A stretch of 64,000 nucleotides of DNA from Pedobacter steynii (GTDB lineage Bacteria > Bacteroidota > Bacteroidia > Sphingobacteriales > Sphingobacteriaceae): positions 868,001 to 932,000 of the forward strand of contig NZ_FNGY01000003.1 in assembly GCF_900103665.1 (NCBI RefSeq). Reading direction: 5' to 3'. The notes under the pieces were generated by a model. It searched no databases. It worked only from the letters and a program-made list of their open reading frames with translations, and was not told the origin of the DNA. Every line of letters begins with the position of its first letter. Within the stretch, counting starts at the first letter, position 1. This document shows, piece after piece, positions 25,838-35,202 of this stretch. Position numbers and translations under genes: made by a program.

Positions 25838-27640
25838 TTATTTCTTACGGACTGCTTTAAAATTTCCGTTTGGTTGTTTGACGGTCAGCGACTCTACCAG
25901 ATCCCCGTTAAGTTCAAACTTCAGGCTATATCCTGCCAAGGCATTAACTTTAAAGGAATGTGCTCCCAGAGAAGTCGTTTCATAATCCCGTTGTCCGGGC
26001 AAAGAGACAAATAAAGTCTTGTCTTTGAGGTAGACTTTAACCACCGTTTTACCCAGATTATAATCACCTGTATATTTGTCCAGCATTTCTTTAGTTAAAG
26101 CGACTGCTTTTGGACGAAAAGCAAATACAAGGGGTTTTCCATCCATGGGAAGACTCACTCCTGTTATTTTTCCATCCGTTCCAAAGCTGAAATTCATTCT
26201 AAAATTGCTGCTTGTAGTATCTATTTTCCCTTTTTTATCAATATCTCTGGCTTCAAAGACATCATAATGGTAATGTTTCAGAAAGATTCGTTCTTTTCCC
26301 AGTGTAGCAAACAACGAGTCCCCTCTTTGAGACACATCAACTGTACCTGCAATAGGATTTTCATAGAAGCCCACATAATTCCTGGCAGGATGCGAAGGTT
26401 TGGTATTCAACACCTGCTCCTCTCCTGCTTCTGGCTTTTCGTCATTTTCCTTTTTCCTGGCCTCTTCTTTCTTCTTGTTTTGCTCCCCATTCCAATCTAT
26501 CTTGTTTAGCTTAAAAATCCGATCGGCAATAGTATTGCGGACCAGGCCAGGAACAGGGGAACCATTCTGATTGGTTAGCACAACGATTCCGATGTCGTCT
26601 GAGGGAAAGAAGGCTGCATTTGCTGAAAAGCCATCAATATTTCCACCATGTTCTACCAGGTAATATCCGCGGTAAGAACTGATCATCCATCCAAGGCCAT
26701 AGCTGGCTGAATAAATATCTTTAAACTCTCCTGGCAAAGCGCCCGACATCACCATTTGTGCACTTTCTGCCTGTCCGATATAAGAAGAAGGAAGAATCTC
26801 TTTTCCGTGATAACGGCCACCACTCGTCCAAAGCTGTAACCAATGCGCCATTTCATTGACACTGCTGTTGATCGATCCTGCCGGGCCCATACCAGAAATA
26901 TCGTAATATTCCATTTTTTTAATGACACTATCTTTTTCCAGTGTATACGGCAGAGAAGCATCCGAATCTTTCTGCATATCGTAGATACTGGTATTAGAAC
27001 GCGTCATTTCCAATGGGATAAAGAATTTTTCTTTTATATTTTGCTCCCAGGTTTTTCCGGTAATCTTTTCAGCGATCATCCCCTGAGCAAGAAACATATA
27101 ATTGTTATACTGCCATTTCTCTCTTAATCCGGCGTTTGGCTCCATATACTTCACACGCTGCAAGATGCTGTCCCTGTTAAGCGTATTGAAGAGATACCAG
27201 GAATAATCATAACGGGACAATCCGGTCCGGTGACACATCATGTCACGAACCGTGATCTGGTTGTTCATGTTGTCATTGAAAAACCGCAGCTGTGGCAGGT
27301 AAGTTGTTGCCTTGCCATCCAATGAGAGTTTGCCATCTTTCTCCAGCAAACCCAGCAGAGCTGAGGTAAAAGCTTTTGAGCTTGAACCTATCGCAAAAAG
27401 CGTATTTGGGGTAACCGGCTTTTTACCCTCCACATCCCTATAACCAAAACCTTTACTATAAATGATTTGATCACCTTCTGTTATCGCTACTGCAAAGCCA
27501 GCAACTTTTTGATCTTTCAGCACCTTGTTTAGTACGACGTCCAGATCTGCTAACCGGCTATCCGGAGTAACATTCTTTTGCTGGGCAATTGCACAAATAC
27601 TGAAGCAGGAAAGAAGAAAGCAGGTAAATATTTTTTTCAT
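25838..27640 (-). CDS. Serine hydrolase, beta-lactamase (class C)/PBP4*-like, with C-terminal DUF3471-type domain
   Basis: A Sec signal peptide is clear (KIFTCFLLSCFSICAIAQ). The beta-lactamase domain spans about residues 30-370. The SxxK active site is Ser86-Ser87-Ser88-Lys89 (FAIGSSSKAFTS), with a Tyr motif near GLSRYDYSW and the HGG motif in VEHGGNIDGFSA. A charged linker (residues about 385-410) leads to a beta-rich C-terminal part resembling DUF3471. Relatives include D-aminopeptidases, esterases and penicillin-binding proteins, so the substrate cannot be assigned. The protein is periplasmic or secreted. It is divergent from the ECF sigma gene at 27874. Confidence 0.9.
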   Translation of the reverse strand: MKKIFTCFLLSCFSICAIAQQKNVTPDSRLADLDVVLNKVLKDQKVAGFAVAITEGDQIIYSKGFGYRDVEGKKPVTPNTLFAIGSSSKAFTSALLGLLEKDGKLSLDGKATTYLPQLRFFNDNMNNQITVRDMMCHRTGLSRYDYSWYLFNTLNRDSILQRVKYMEPNAGLREKWQYNNYMFLAQGMIAEKITGKTWEQNIKEKFFIPLEMTRSNTSIYDMQKDSDASLPYTLEKDSVIKKMEYYDISGMGPAGSINSSVNEMAHWLQLWTSGGRYHGKEILPSSYIGQAESAQMVMSGALPGEFKDIYSASYGLGWMISSYRGYYLVEHGGNIDGFSANAAFFPSDDIGIVVLTNQNGSPVPGLVRNTIADRIFKLNKIDWNGEQNKKKEEARKKENDEKPEAGEEQVLNTKPSHPARNYVGFYENPIAGTVDVSQRGDSLFATLGKERIFLKHYHYDVFEARDIDKKGKIDTTSSNFRMNFSFGTDGKITGVSLPMDGKPLVFAFRPKAVALTKEMLDKYTGDYNLGKTVVKVYLKDKTLFVSLPGQRDYETTSLGAHSFKVNALAGYSLKFELNGDLVESLTVKQPNGNFKAVRKK

Positions 27641-27749
27641 ATGGTTTATGTTTTAGTGATGTGACACCTAATTTAGCAGATAGTTACAACTATATTCCTT
27701 TCTCTGGATTTTATTCCCTGATAAATTAAACGAAGCTCCGACAGTCTTT

Positions 27750-27860
27750 TTACTAAAATGCGTTGGAGTCGTTACTAAAAAAACGATTGCCCAAATCTAA
27801 TTTTAGACGATCACGACAGAATAACCCATTTTTTCATGAAAAATATACTAGTTTAGTAAC
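27750..27860. promoter_or_regulatory. Repeated TTACTAAA motif between divergent genes
   Basis: TTACTAAAA occurs at 27750-27758 and again at 27772-27780, 22 bp apart (about two helical turns). The reverse complement TTTAGTAA occurs at 27852-27859, within 25 bp of the sigma-factor start. The arrangement resembles operator half-sites, but the motif is short and AT-rich. Confidence 0.35.
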
Positions 27861-27873
27861 TCGAACGTTACAA

Positions 27874-28464
27874 ATGCAGTTAAACAAACAAAAACGCCAA
27901 TCTGACGAGGAGCTTCTGAAGGCAATTCAAAACGAGGACCGTTCTGCTTTCGAATGCTTATATCATAAATACTGGCAGAAGCTGTACCTATCTGCTTACC
28001 ACATCCTTAAAGATATCCATGCTGCTGAAGATATCATTCAGGAAATCTTTGCCCAATTATGGTTAAAACGGGATCAGGTCGCCATTGATAACTTAGCGGC
28101 CTATTTACACACTGCAGTTCGTTTTCAAGTATTTAAAGCCATCCGTGACGGGAAAGCCAGAATAGATTTATCAAGTCAGGCAGAAGAATTCTTCGATAAA
28201 AACAGTATTGAAGACATCCTTCATGAAAAAGAATTGGATAAGCGTTTAGAGGAAAGCATTGCGACCCTTCCAGAGAAATGCAGGGAAATTTTTATTCTGA
28301 GCCGTAAAGAGCACTTGAGTGTTAAAGAAATTGCTGCACGTCTTCAGATCTCTCCAAAAACCGTCGAAAACCAGATCACCATTGCATTAAGAAAACTGCG
28401 CACTCAGATGGGCGATCTCCTATTCTGGGCTGTGGTCCTGCTTAGGGTAATCACAAGACACTAG
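27874..28464 (+). CDS. ECF RNA polymerase sigma-70 factor (FecI-like)
   Basis: I choose ATG 27874 (MQLNKQKRQSDEELL). The frame extends upstream to 27763, but those 37 residues are basic, unlike the family, and run through the apparent promoter region. The resulting 196-residue protein has sigma region 2 (ALYHKYW-type segment CLYHKYWQKLYL, AAEDIIQEIFAQLWLKR) and region 4 (LPEKCREIFILSRKEHLSVK, QISPKTVENQITIALRKLR). It ends with a short hydrophobic tail (LLFWAVVLLRVI), frequent in Bacteroidota ECF factors. FecR and the STN-bearing SusC follow on the same strand, so this factor most likely drives 29862-36780. Confidence 0.93.
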   Translation: MQLNKQKRQSDEELLKAIQNEDRSAFECLYHKYWQKLYLSAYHILKDIHAAEDIIQEIFAQLWLKRDQVAIDNLAAYLHTAVRFQVFKAIRDGKARIDLSSQAEEFFDKNSIEDILHEKELDKRLEESIATLPEKCREIFILSRKEHLSVKEIAARLQISPKTVENQITIALRKLRTQMGDLLFWAVVLLRVITRH

Positions 28465-28562
28465 CTGACCATAATTTTTATGGTTAATGAAAATATTTTA
28501 TTTTTCTCTAATTCCTTTGGGGGGTCAGCCTTGATTATGGTACATACTTAAAAATAACAGGA

Positions 28563-29729
28563 GTGAAAGAAGCGGAATTCAAGCATTTAATAGATAAATA
28601 TCTGGATGGAGAGGCAACTGAGGCTGAACAGGTATTGTTATTTAGTTTTTATGATGGATTGCAGGAAGAAAAGTCGGAATGGAATACACCTGTTATGGGC
28701 GAAGCAGAAGAAGTAGAACGGATGATTTTAGGGAAAATCAACGTAAATATTGATGCCAATGAAGTAAGACCTCTGATTAAAAGATTCCCATGGTGGTCGG
28801 TTGCTGCGTCTATATTAATCCTCTTAAATCTGGGCTTGTATTTCTTTAGTCCTCAAAAAAACACGAACCAAGCTACCGATCAAGCCATATCAAAGATTAA
28901 AGCAGGAGGAGACAAGGCTTTTCTAATTCTTGCAAATGGAAAACGACTGAGCTTAACCGATGCAGACACGGGAAAAATCGCTGAACAGATGGGATTACAG
29001 CTCTCAAAATCCGCAGATGGGCAGTTAATTTATACCGTGTCTGATAAAAAATCAGCACTACAAACCGGAGAATCTGTTTATAACAAGATTGAAACCCCGA
29101 TTGGCGGAAAGTACCAGATTAACTTGCCAGATGGAACAAAAGTATGGCTGAATGCAGCTTCATCTTTACGTTTTCCTGTTGTTTTTACTGCTGCGGAACG
29201 AAGAGTTGAACTTACGGGAGAAGGGTATTTTGAAGTCTCCAAAGATAAAAACAAAAGGTTTATAGTACTCACAGAAGGACAGGAACTGAGCGTCTTTGGT
29301 ACTCATTTTAACATCAATGCCTATCCTGATGAACCAGCCGTAAAAACTACCTTACTGGAAGGTAGTGTCAAAATAAGCCAAACCAACAGAACAGGCCCTG
29401 ATCAAACTATCCAATCCCGCTTTCTTAATCCCGGACAACAATCGATCTTAAATGCCAGGACTTTTGAAGTGAAGAATGTAGATACCGAAAGCGCAGTGGA
29501 CTGGAAAAATGGACGGTTTATATTTAACGATGAAGACATTAAAAGTGCAATGCGCAAACTGTCAAGATGGTATGACATCAAAGTCTCCTATGAGGGAAAT
29601 TTTGAGCACATCAATTTTGGCGGTTCATTTTCAAGATCAAATCACCTTGCTGACATTATAAAAATTTTAGAGGCCACAAATGAGTTTAAGTTTGAAGTAG
29701 AAGGAAGGGAGGTGAAGATTGTAAAATAA
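28563..29729 (+). CDS. FecR-family anti-sigma factor
   Basis: The start is GTG at 28563 (KEAEFKHLIDKYLDGEATEAE). The cytoplasmic sigma-binding N-terminus covers about 75 residues, a single membrane helix covers about 80-100 (WWSVAASILILLNLGLYFF), and the periplasmic part has the FecR motifs YNKIETPIGGKYQINLPDGT (20 residues), WLNAASSLRFP and GEGYFEVSKD. A C-terminal DUF4974-like domain follows (RFIFNDEDIKSAMRKLSRWYDI). Its signal should come from the STN domain of the SusC encoded next. It is probably cotranscribed with the sigma gene 98 bp upstream. Confidence 0.95.
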   Translation: MKEAEFKHLIDKYLDGEATEAEQVLLFSFYDGLQEEKSEWNTPVMGEAEEVERMILGKINVNIDANEVRPLIKRFPWWSVAASILILLNLGLYFFSPQKNTNQATDQAISKIKAGGDKAFLILANGKRLSLTDADTGKIAEQMGLQLSKSADGQLIYTVSDKKSALQTGESVYNKIETPIGGKYQINLPDGTKVWLNAASSLRFPVVFTAAERRVELTGEGYFEVSKDKNKRFIVLTEGQELSVFGTHFNINAYPDEPAVKTTLLEGSVKISQTNRTGPDQTIQSRFLNPGQQSILNARTFEVKNVDTESAVDWKNGRFIFNDEDIKSAMRKLSRWYDIKVSYEGNFEHINFGGSFSRSNHLADIIKILEATNEFKFEVEGREVKIVK

Positions 29730-29861
29730 ACATTTACTCAGCAGCAGCCCAAAATAAAACCGGAAGTGTTGACTCCACTCCCGGCAGTAGTAGTTTTGGG
29801 ATTGCCATTCCAAGAATCGATATTTTTTAATCAACCAAACTTAACAGCACATGACTAAGTC

Positions 29862-32800
29862 ATGCGATGTCTGTTGTTGAAACCCAAACTAACCAAATGT
29901 ATGAAAAATTACACTTTTAATTCATACGGCACCTGCTGTATGAAAAATAAGTTACTCGTTACCCTAAAGTTTACAGTGCTCTTAATTATTTCTGCTTTTA
30001 TGCAGGTAAGTGCGGCCAGCTTTGCTCAGAAAAACATCTCCTTATCCGAAAAGAACAGTTCTTTAAAACAGGTCTTAAAATCTATTGAGGCCCAAAGCGG
30101 ATATAGTGTCTTTTTTATTCAGAAAATGATCGACAAAGCGCTTCCGGTAACCATAGATGTAAAAGATGTTCCTTTAAAGGAGGCGCTGGATCAATGTTTT
30201 GAAAATCAGCCACTCAGCTATTCCATTCGGGCAAACACCATTGTGATAAAGGAAAAAGAGCAGAAAATCCTAAAAGTCAGCACAGCAGCAAATGCACAGG
30301 ATGTGACAGGGACGGTTCTTGATGAGAACGGATCGGGAATTCCCGGGGCAAACATCAGGATCAAAGGAACTGATCGCGGAGGCGTAACAGATAGCAATGG
30401 ACAGTTTAAACTGACCAATGTACCAGAAGGCGCTATTTTAGTGATTTCTTATATCGGCTATTTTACCCAGGAAGTAAGTGTGGGCTCAAACAGTCAGCTT
30501 ACCATTAAAATGAAAATACAGCCTAGTGATCTGGATGAGGTAGTCGTGGTAGCTTATGGTACTCAGAAGAAAGCCAGTTTAACAGGCGCCGTGGCAACTA
30601 TAACTCCTAAACAGATTAGTGAAAGACCTGTGACTTCTATTCAGAATGCCTTACAAGGAATTTCTCCTGGTTTAACCATTTTGCAACGTCCTGGCGATGT
30701 GAGCTCATCTGCAACCAGCCAAACCACCGTCAGCATCAGAGGTAGAAGCAGTCTGGCAGCAGTAGGATCTCCAATGTACATTATTGATGGAATCCCGGCT
30801 ACTTCACAGGAATTTGCTACCCTAAATGCCAACGATATTTCTGGAATGTCGGTATTAAAAGATGCGTCTTCTGCTGCACTTTATGGATCCAGGGCCGCAA
30901 ATGGGGTCATTATGGTAACGACCAAACGTGGTAGCGGTGACCGGGTTACGATTGGCCTCAATGCAAATTATGGCTGGCAATCCCCTACCAGAATTGCTAA
31001 ATATGTGAATTCCGTGGATTATACCACGCTTTATAATGAAGCGCTGACCAATGCCGGAGCAGCTCCATTATTTACCGCTGAACAAATTCAATGGTACAAA
31101 GACGGTTCCAAACCTGATTTATATCCAAATACAGATTGGTATAAAGAAGTACTGCGTAAAAATCCACCTTTAAGAGACATCAACCTCAATGTGAATGCAC
31201 CGGGTAAGATAACTAACAGTTATTTAGGGCTTTCTTATCTGAATCAGGGGTCTTTCGTTCCAAATAAAAAACAGGATCGCTTTGTAGCCAAACTTAACAC
31301 CGAAACCGTTGTGGTTCCGGAAATCCTGAAGTTCGGGACTAACTTCTCGTTTATCAATCAGAGCTTTGACCGTCAGGGAGATCTAACCTGGACTACCTTG
31401 AATCGATCCTTACCCACTTCAGTCTTTCGTCAAAGTAATGGAGAATGGGGTTCGATAGAGAATGGAAAGGTCAACTCTCAGGCAGCGGCAGGAAACCAGG
31501 CGCGTGCGATTGCTGAAGGAGGAAAGGCATGGGATAGAAACAATTATATCCAAACCGCAGCAAATGCTAGTCTAACCCCATTGAAAGGACTTTCCATTAA
31601 TGGATTGGTATCCCTGAAATTTACAAACGGAAACTCCTGGTCTTTCAATAATACATTGATGCCAATCAATAATTTCTTAACAGGCGCTCCTATACTTTCT
31701 ACTCAGAGGATACAGAATGATGCCCTGGAATACTGGAGTAAAAGAAAAGAATTGTTGGTACAGGGAACTATTGATTACGAGCGTACTTTCGGCAAACATT
31801 ATGGCAAGCTAACTGTGGGATCATCTCAGGAGAGCAATGTAAACAGAACTGCCTTGGTAGGCCGCAAGAATTTCCCTAACAATGACATGACTACTATCGT
31901 AAGTGGCTCTACAAATCCTGAAGACATTAACTCTGATAGCGACGGCCAGGCAAACAGAAGTAATCAAAGTGAATGGGCAATGCGTTCTATATTTGGAAGG
32001 TTCAATTATACTTTTGACGAAAAATACCTTCTTGAAGTCAACACCCGTATTGACTATTCATCCAGGTTCAAAGATGATGTCCGCCGGGCTGTATTCCCAT
32101 CTTTCTCTGCCGGTTGGAACTTAACGAAAGAAGAATTCATGAAAAACATAAGCTGGCTGAATATGCTGAAAATTCGTGGTTCTTATGGATCACTGGGAAA
32201 TCAGGATGTGGTACCGATCGGGAATTATTTTGACCTGCTTAACACCGGTTATCAATACAGTTTTGAAGAAGCACCTCAGGGCGGGGTTTATCAACAAAAA
32301 ATCTCCAACGACCGTACCAAATGGGAAAAAGTATACATGACCGACCTGGGAATGGACATCAGTTTATTTAAAGGTAAGTTAGACATCACTACAGATTATT
32401 ACGTTAAAAACACCAAAGACCTTTTAATGAGGATTCCGAGGGTTTCCAGTATTGGGGTAGGCACAGGTGATCTTCCGCTTTCCAACGGAGCTTCGACCAG
32501 AAACAAAGGTTTTGAGCTTGCCATTACACATAATCATAAAATAGGGAGCGATTTCACCTATAGCATTGGCGGTAATATCTCCGTGATCAAAAGTGAGATT
32601 ACCAAACTTGGGGAAGACAACAGAGAAAATTTTGACGGCAGATTTATTCAAAAGGTAGGAGAATCCATAGGCTCCTTTTATGGTTATGAAGCCGAAGGCC
32701 TTTTTGTGGATGCCAATGATGTGGCAGGCCATGCCTTCCAAACCAATTCAACCAAGGCCGGAGACATCAAATATAAAGATTTGAATGGCGACAATAAGAT

Positions 32801-33326
32801 TGATGCTGCAGACCGTAAAGTAATCGGGAATGATGTACCGTGGTTAAATTATGGCTTTAACCTTAATGCCAGTTATAAAGGTTTTGACCTGAGTGTGATT
32901 ACCTATGGTGTGGCTAAAGTAAAGACGTATTTATCGGAAGAAGCAGGCTATCCTTTCTTCAACGGTGCCAATGTTAAAGAACAATGGTTAAACCGCTGGA
33001 CAAAAGAAAACCCGAACCCGAATGCAGATTTTCCAAGAATCCTGCGTACAGGAGATGGTACACATAATTATACCCCAACTTCCTCTTTCTGGTTATTCAG
33101 CGGGGCCTATTTCCGCGTAAGAGGCATCACATTGGGCTATACCATTCCTCAAAACACGGTTAAAAAAATCGGTCTGTCGAAACTTAGGATATATGGAACT
33201 ACAAATAATCCATTTACCATTATGGCAGATAAGCGTATGGGTGATTTTGATCCTGAATCAGCATCTGGAAGAGGTAGTTATCCTGGTGTTAAAACCTGGT
33301 CAATTGGTTTAAGCGCAGGTTTCTAA
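29862..33326 (+). CDS. SusC/RagA TonB-dependent transporter with STN signalling domain
   Basis: Three starts are possible (29862, 29901, 29940). The last gives the cleanest signal peptide (MKNKLLVTLKFTVLLIISAF). The mature N-terminus is an STN/secretin domain (LKQVLKSIEAQSGYSVFF, VPLKEALDQCF). A carboxypeptidase-regulatory-like domain follows (VTGTVLDENGSGIPGANIRI), then a TonB-box-like EVVVVAYGTQKK and the plug (IQNALQGISPGLTI, YIIDGIPA, GSRAANGVIMVTTKRG). The barrel ends WSIGLSAGF. The STN domain contacts FecR, so transport and gene induction are linked. It is the only SusC in the window with STN, and the only one with its sigma/anti-sigma pair beside it. Confidence 0.96.
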   Translation: MRCLLLKPKLTKCMKNYTFNSYGTCCMKNKLLVTLKFTVLLIISAFMQVSAASFAQKNISLSEKNSSLKQVLKSIEAQSGYSVFFIQKMIDKALPVTIDVKDVPLKEALDQCFENQPLSYSIRANTIVIKEKEQKILKVSTAANAQDVTGTVLDENGSGIPGANIRIKGTDRGGVTDSNGQFKLTNVPEGAILVISYIGYFTQEVSVGSNSQLTIKMKIQPSDLDEVVVVAYGTQKKASLTGAVATITPKQISERPVTSIQNALQGISPGLTILQRPGDVSSSATSQTTVSIRGRSSLAAVGSPMYIIDGIPATSQEFATLNANDISGMSVLKDASSAALYGSRAANGVIMVTTKRGSGDRVTIGLNANYGWQSPTRIAKYVNSVDYTTLYNEALTNAGAAPLFTAEQIQWYKDGSKPDLYPNTDWYKEVLRKNPPLRDINLNVNAPGKITNSYLGLSYLNQGSFVPNKKQDRFVAKLNTETVVVPEILKFGTNFSFINQSFDRQGDLTWTTLNRSLPTSVFRQSNGEWGSIENGKVNSQAAAGNQARAIAEGGKAWDRNNYIQTAANASLTPLKGLSINGLVSLKFTNGNSWSFNNTLMPINNFLTGAPILSTQRIQNDALEYWSKRKELLVQGTIDYERTFGKHYGKLTVGSSQESNVNRTALVGRKNFPNNDMTTIVSGSTNPEDINSDSDGQANRSNQSEWAMRSIFGRFNYTFDEKYLLEVNTRIDYSSRFKDDVRRAVFPSFSAGWNLTKEEFMKNISWLNMLKIRGSYGSLGNQDVVPIGNYFDLLNTGYQYSFEEAPQGGVYQQKISNDRTKWEKVYMTDLGMDISLFKGKLDITTDYYVKNTKDLLMRIPRVSSIGVGTGDLPLSNGASTRNKGFELAITHNHKIGSDFTYSIGGNISVIKSEITKLGEDNRENFDGRFIQKVGESIGSFYGYEAEGLFVDANDVAGHAFQTNSTKAGDIKYKDLNGDNKIDAADRKVIGNDVPWLNYGFNLNASYKGFDLSVITYGVAKVKTYLSEEAGYPFFNGANVKEQWLNRWTKENPNPNADFPRILRTGDGTHNYTPTSSFWLFSGAYFRVRGITLGYTIPQNTVKKIGLSKLRIYGTTNNPFTIMADKRMGDFDPESASGRGSYPGVKTWSIGLSAGF

Positions 33327-33348
33327 TCCACAATTTAAATTGAATAAC

Positions 33349-35004
33349 ATGAAAACGAAAATATCAATATTTATACTTTCCGGGCTGTTACTTTCGGCAA
33401 CACTCAGCTCTTGTAAAAAAGACTTCTTAGAAAGACCCCCACTGGACCAATTATCTGAGGCAACATTCTGGAAAAACTCCAACGATGTATATCAGGCAGT
33501 AAATGCAGTTTATAATCAGTTACCGGGCGATGGAATTATCTATGATGACGGAGCTTCAGACAATGCCTACGCCCAATACCCATGGGAAAGTTCAGCAACT
33601 GATGTATCTGCCGGAACAATTACTTCGGTTACGAATGCTGGCTGGGGATTTGGTAACATTCGCCGTGCCAATTATTTTCTGGCAAATGCAGATAAGGTGG
33701 TCAATATGGATCCGGCATTACTGGAACGTTATAAAGCGGAGGTCCGCTTTTTGAGGGCGCTGTTTTACTTTAATATGGCCAGCAATTTTGGGGATGTCCC
33801 TTTTTTCACTACGGTGCTTAAACTTGGGGAAGAAAACATTAAAAAAAGCCCGAAAGCAGAAGTCCTGAAATTTGTAACGGATGAGCTGAGTGCTGTTGCC
33901 CTGATCCTACCTCAGACTTATGCAGGAGGGAAACCAAATGAGAAAGGAAGAATTACAAAAGGGGCAGCACTGGCACTCAAAGCCAGAGTTCATTTAAGTG
34001 AAAATCAATGGCAACTGGCAGCAGATGCCGCCACGCAGGTAATGGGATTGGGCTATAGCTTATTTAAAGTAAGCGAAGAACAAGCCATTGATGTCAAAGA
34101 TGATTACAGCCATTGGGTAACTTTTGCCAATGCAGACGATGAGAAAAAATTCCGCCTTGGATTACGCAGTTATGAGGCTTTATTCCATAAAGCAAATGAG
34201 GGTAATATGGAGGTGATCCTGGATCGCCAGCAGATTGATCAGAAAGATGCGAACTTTTTGAACACTTATCTTCTTCCCGGCGATATCGGAGGATGGAGTT
34301 CAGTTACTCCTACTCAGGAGCTGGTAAACAGTTATGAAAGTTATAAAACAGGGAAAGCGGTAAGCCCCGTTGATCCTGCTCAACGTGCAGCCTGGTATAC
34401 CGCTAAAAACCCTGCTTTTGAGAACGAATATAAAAACCGTGATCCACGTTTTTACGCGACTGTTTTATTTGAAAATGCACCATGGAATGCGATAGAAGAT
34501 GATTATAAATTTATCTGGACTGAGGGTGCTTCCAATATGTCAAAGACAGGATATAATTTCCGTAAGCTGGTGGACCCTAAAATTTACAGAGACCGTGTAG
34601 ATAACCATGCCAATGTGATCCTGATCCGTTATGCAGAAATCCTGTTAACTTTTGCTGAAGCTAAGAATGAGCTTTCCGGACCTTCATCTGAAGTATATGA
34701 TGCACTGGACGCCATCAGAACCCGTGCAGGAATGCTTCCGGTAGACCGGACTGAATATAGCAGTCAGGCTTCATTGAGGACATTAATCCGCAATGAGCGT
34801 CGTATTGAGCTGGCAGTTGAAGGAAATCGTTATCTGGATATCCGTCGCTGGAAAATAGCCCCTCAGGTCATGAAGACAATTAACAACATTAAAAACACCC
34901 AGGTACAGGTTAGAACATGGGCCGATAAATTATATCTTATGCCAGTTCCCCAGACAGAAATTGACCTTTCAAAAGGAGTCCTGACACAAAACACTGGTTA
35001 CTAA
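33349..35004 (+). CDS. SusD/RagB family nutrient-binding lipoprotein
   Basis: ATG 33349 gives MKTKISIFILSGLLLSATLSSC, with the lipid cysteine at residue 22. A TTG three codons upstream is unnecessary. The SusD features are KKDFLERPPLDQLSEATFW, AEVRFLRALFYFNMASNFGDVPFF, and the C-terminal LIRNERRIELAVEGNRYLDIRRWK. At 551 residues it is longer than the two SusD proteins in the other locus. It forms the substrate-binding lid of the SusC encoded 22 bp upstream. A hairpin terminator candidate follows at 35087-35118. Confidence 0.95.
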   Translation: MKTKISIFILSGLLLSATLSSCKKDFLERPPLDQLSEATFWKNSNDVYQAVNAVYNQLPGDGIIYDDGASDNAYAQYPWESSATDVSAGTITSVTNAGWGFGNIRRANYFLANADKVVNMDPALLERYKAEVRFLRALFYFNMASNFGDVPFFTTVLKLGEENIKKSPKAEVLKFVTDELSAVALILPQTYAGGKPNEKGRITKGAALALKARVHLSENQWQLAADAATQVMGLGYSLFKVSEEQAIDVKDDYSHWVTFANADDEKKFRLGLRSYEALFHKANEGNMEVILDRQQIDQKDANFLNTYLLPGDIGGWSSVTPTQELVNSYESYKTGKAVSPVDPAQRAAWYTAKNPAFENEYKNRDPRFYATVLFENAPWNAIEDDYKFIWTEGASNMSKTGYNFRKLVDPKIYRDRVDNHANVILIRYAEILLTFAEAKNELSGPSSEVYDALDAIRTRAGMLPVDRTEYSSQASLRTLIRNERRIELAVEGNRYLDIRRWKIAPQVMKTINNIKNTQVQVRTWADKLYLMPVPQTEIDLSKGVLTQNTGY

Positions 35005-35086
35005 GCTCCTGCCATCAGGGTGATTTGGTTAGCACCCGGGCAACATGAGATACGCAAAAGGTTTGGTCGCCTTTTAACGGTCTCTC

Positions 35087-35122
35087 AAACCGGGCATCAA
35101 AAATACGATGTCCGGTTTCTTT
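35087..35122 (+). terminator. Hairpin after the SusCD pair (probable terminator or attenuator)
   Basis: AAACCGGGCATC (35087-35098) pairs with GATGTCCGGTTT (35107-35118) with one G-U pair and an 8-nt loop, followed by CTTT. It lies between SusD and the metalloprotease gene, so it may reduce rather than end transcription into the next gene. Confidence 0.6.
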
Positions 35123-35202
35123 AAATCCGATTCCCATTTTTTTCTATGTAGGTCCTATTAAATTAAAAACTAATCATCAACTATAAATTTAAACCAACAA
35201 CC

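Noticed and set aside
27763..27873. Extended N-terminus of the second ECF sigma factor
   Set aside because: The 37 extra residues are basic, unlike the family, and overlap promoter-like DNA; ATG 27874 gives the normal length.
33340..33348. TTG start for SusD (also TTG starts for gpmI at 53342, the lipoprotein at 54910 and cmk at 63056)
   Set aside because: Each has a nearby ATG that yields a proper signal peptide or conserved N-terminus, so the TTG codons are not needed.
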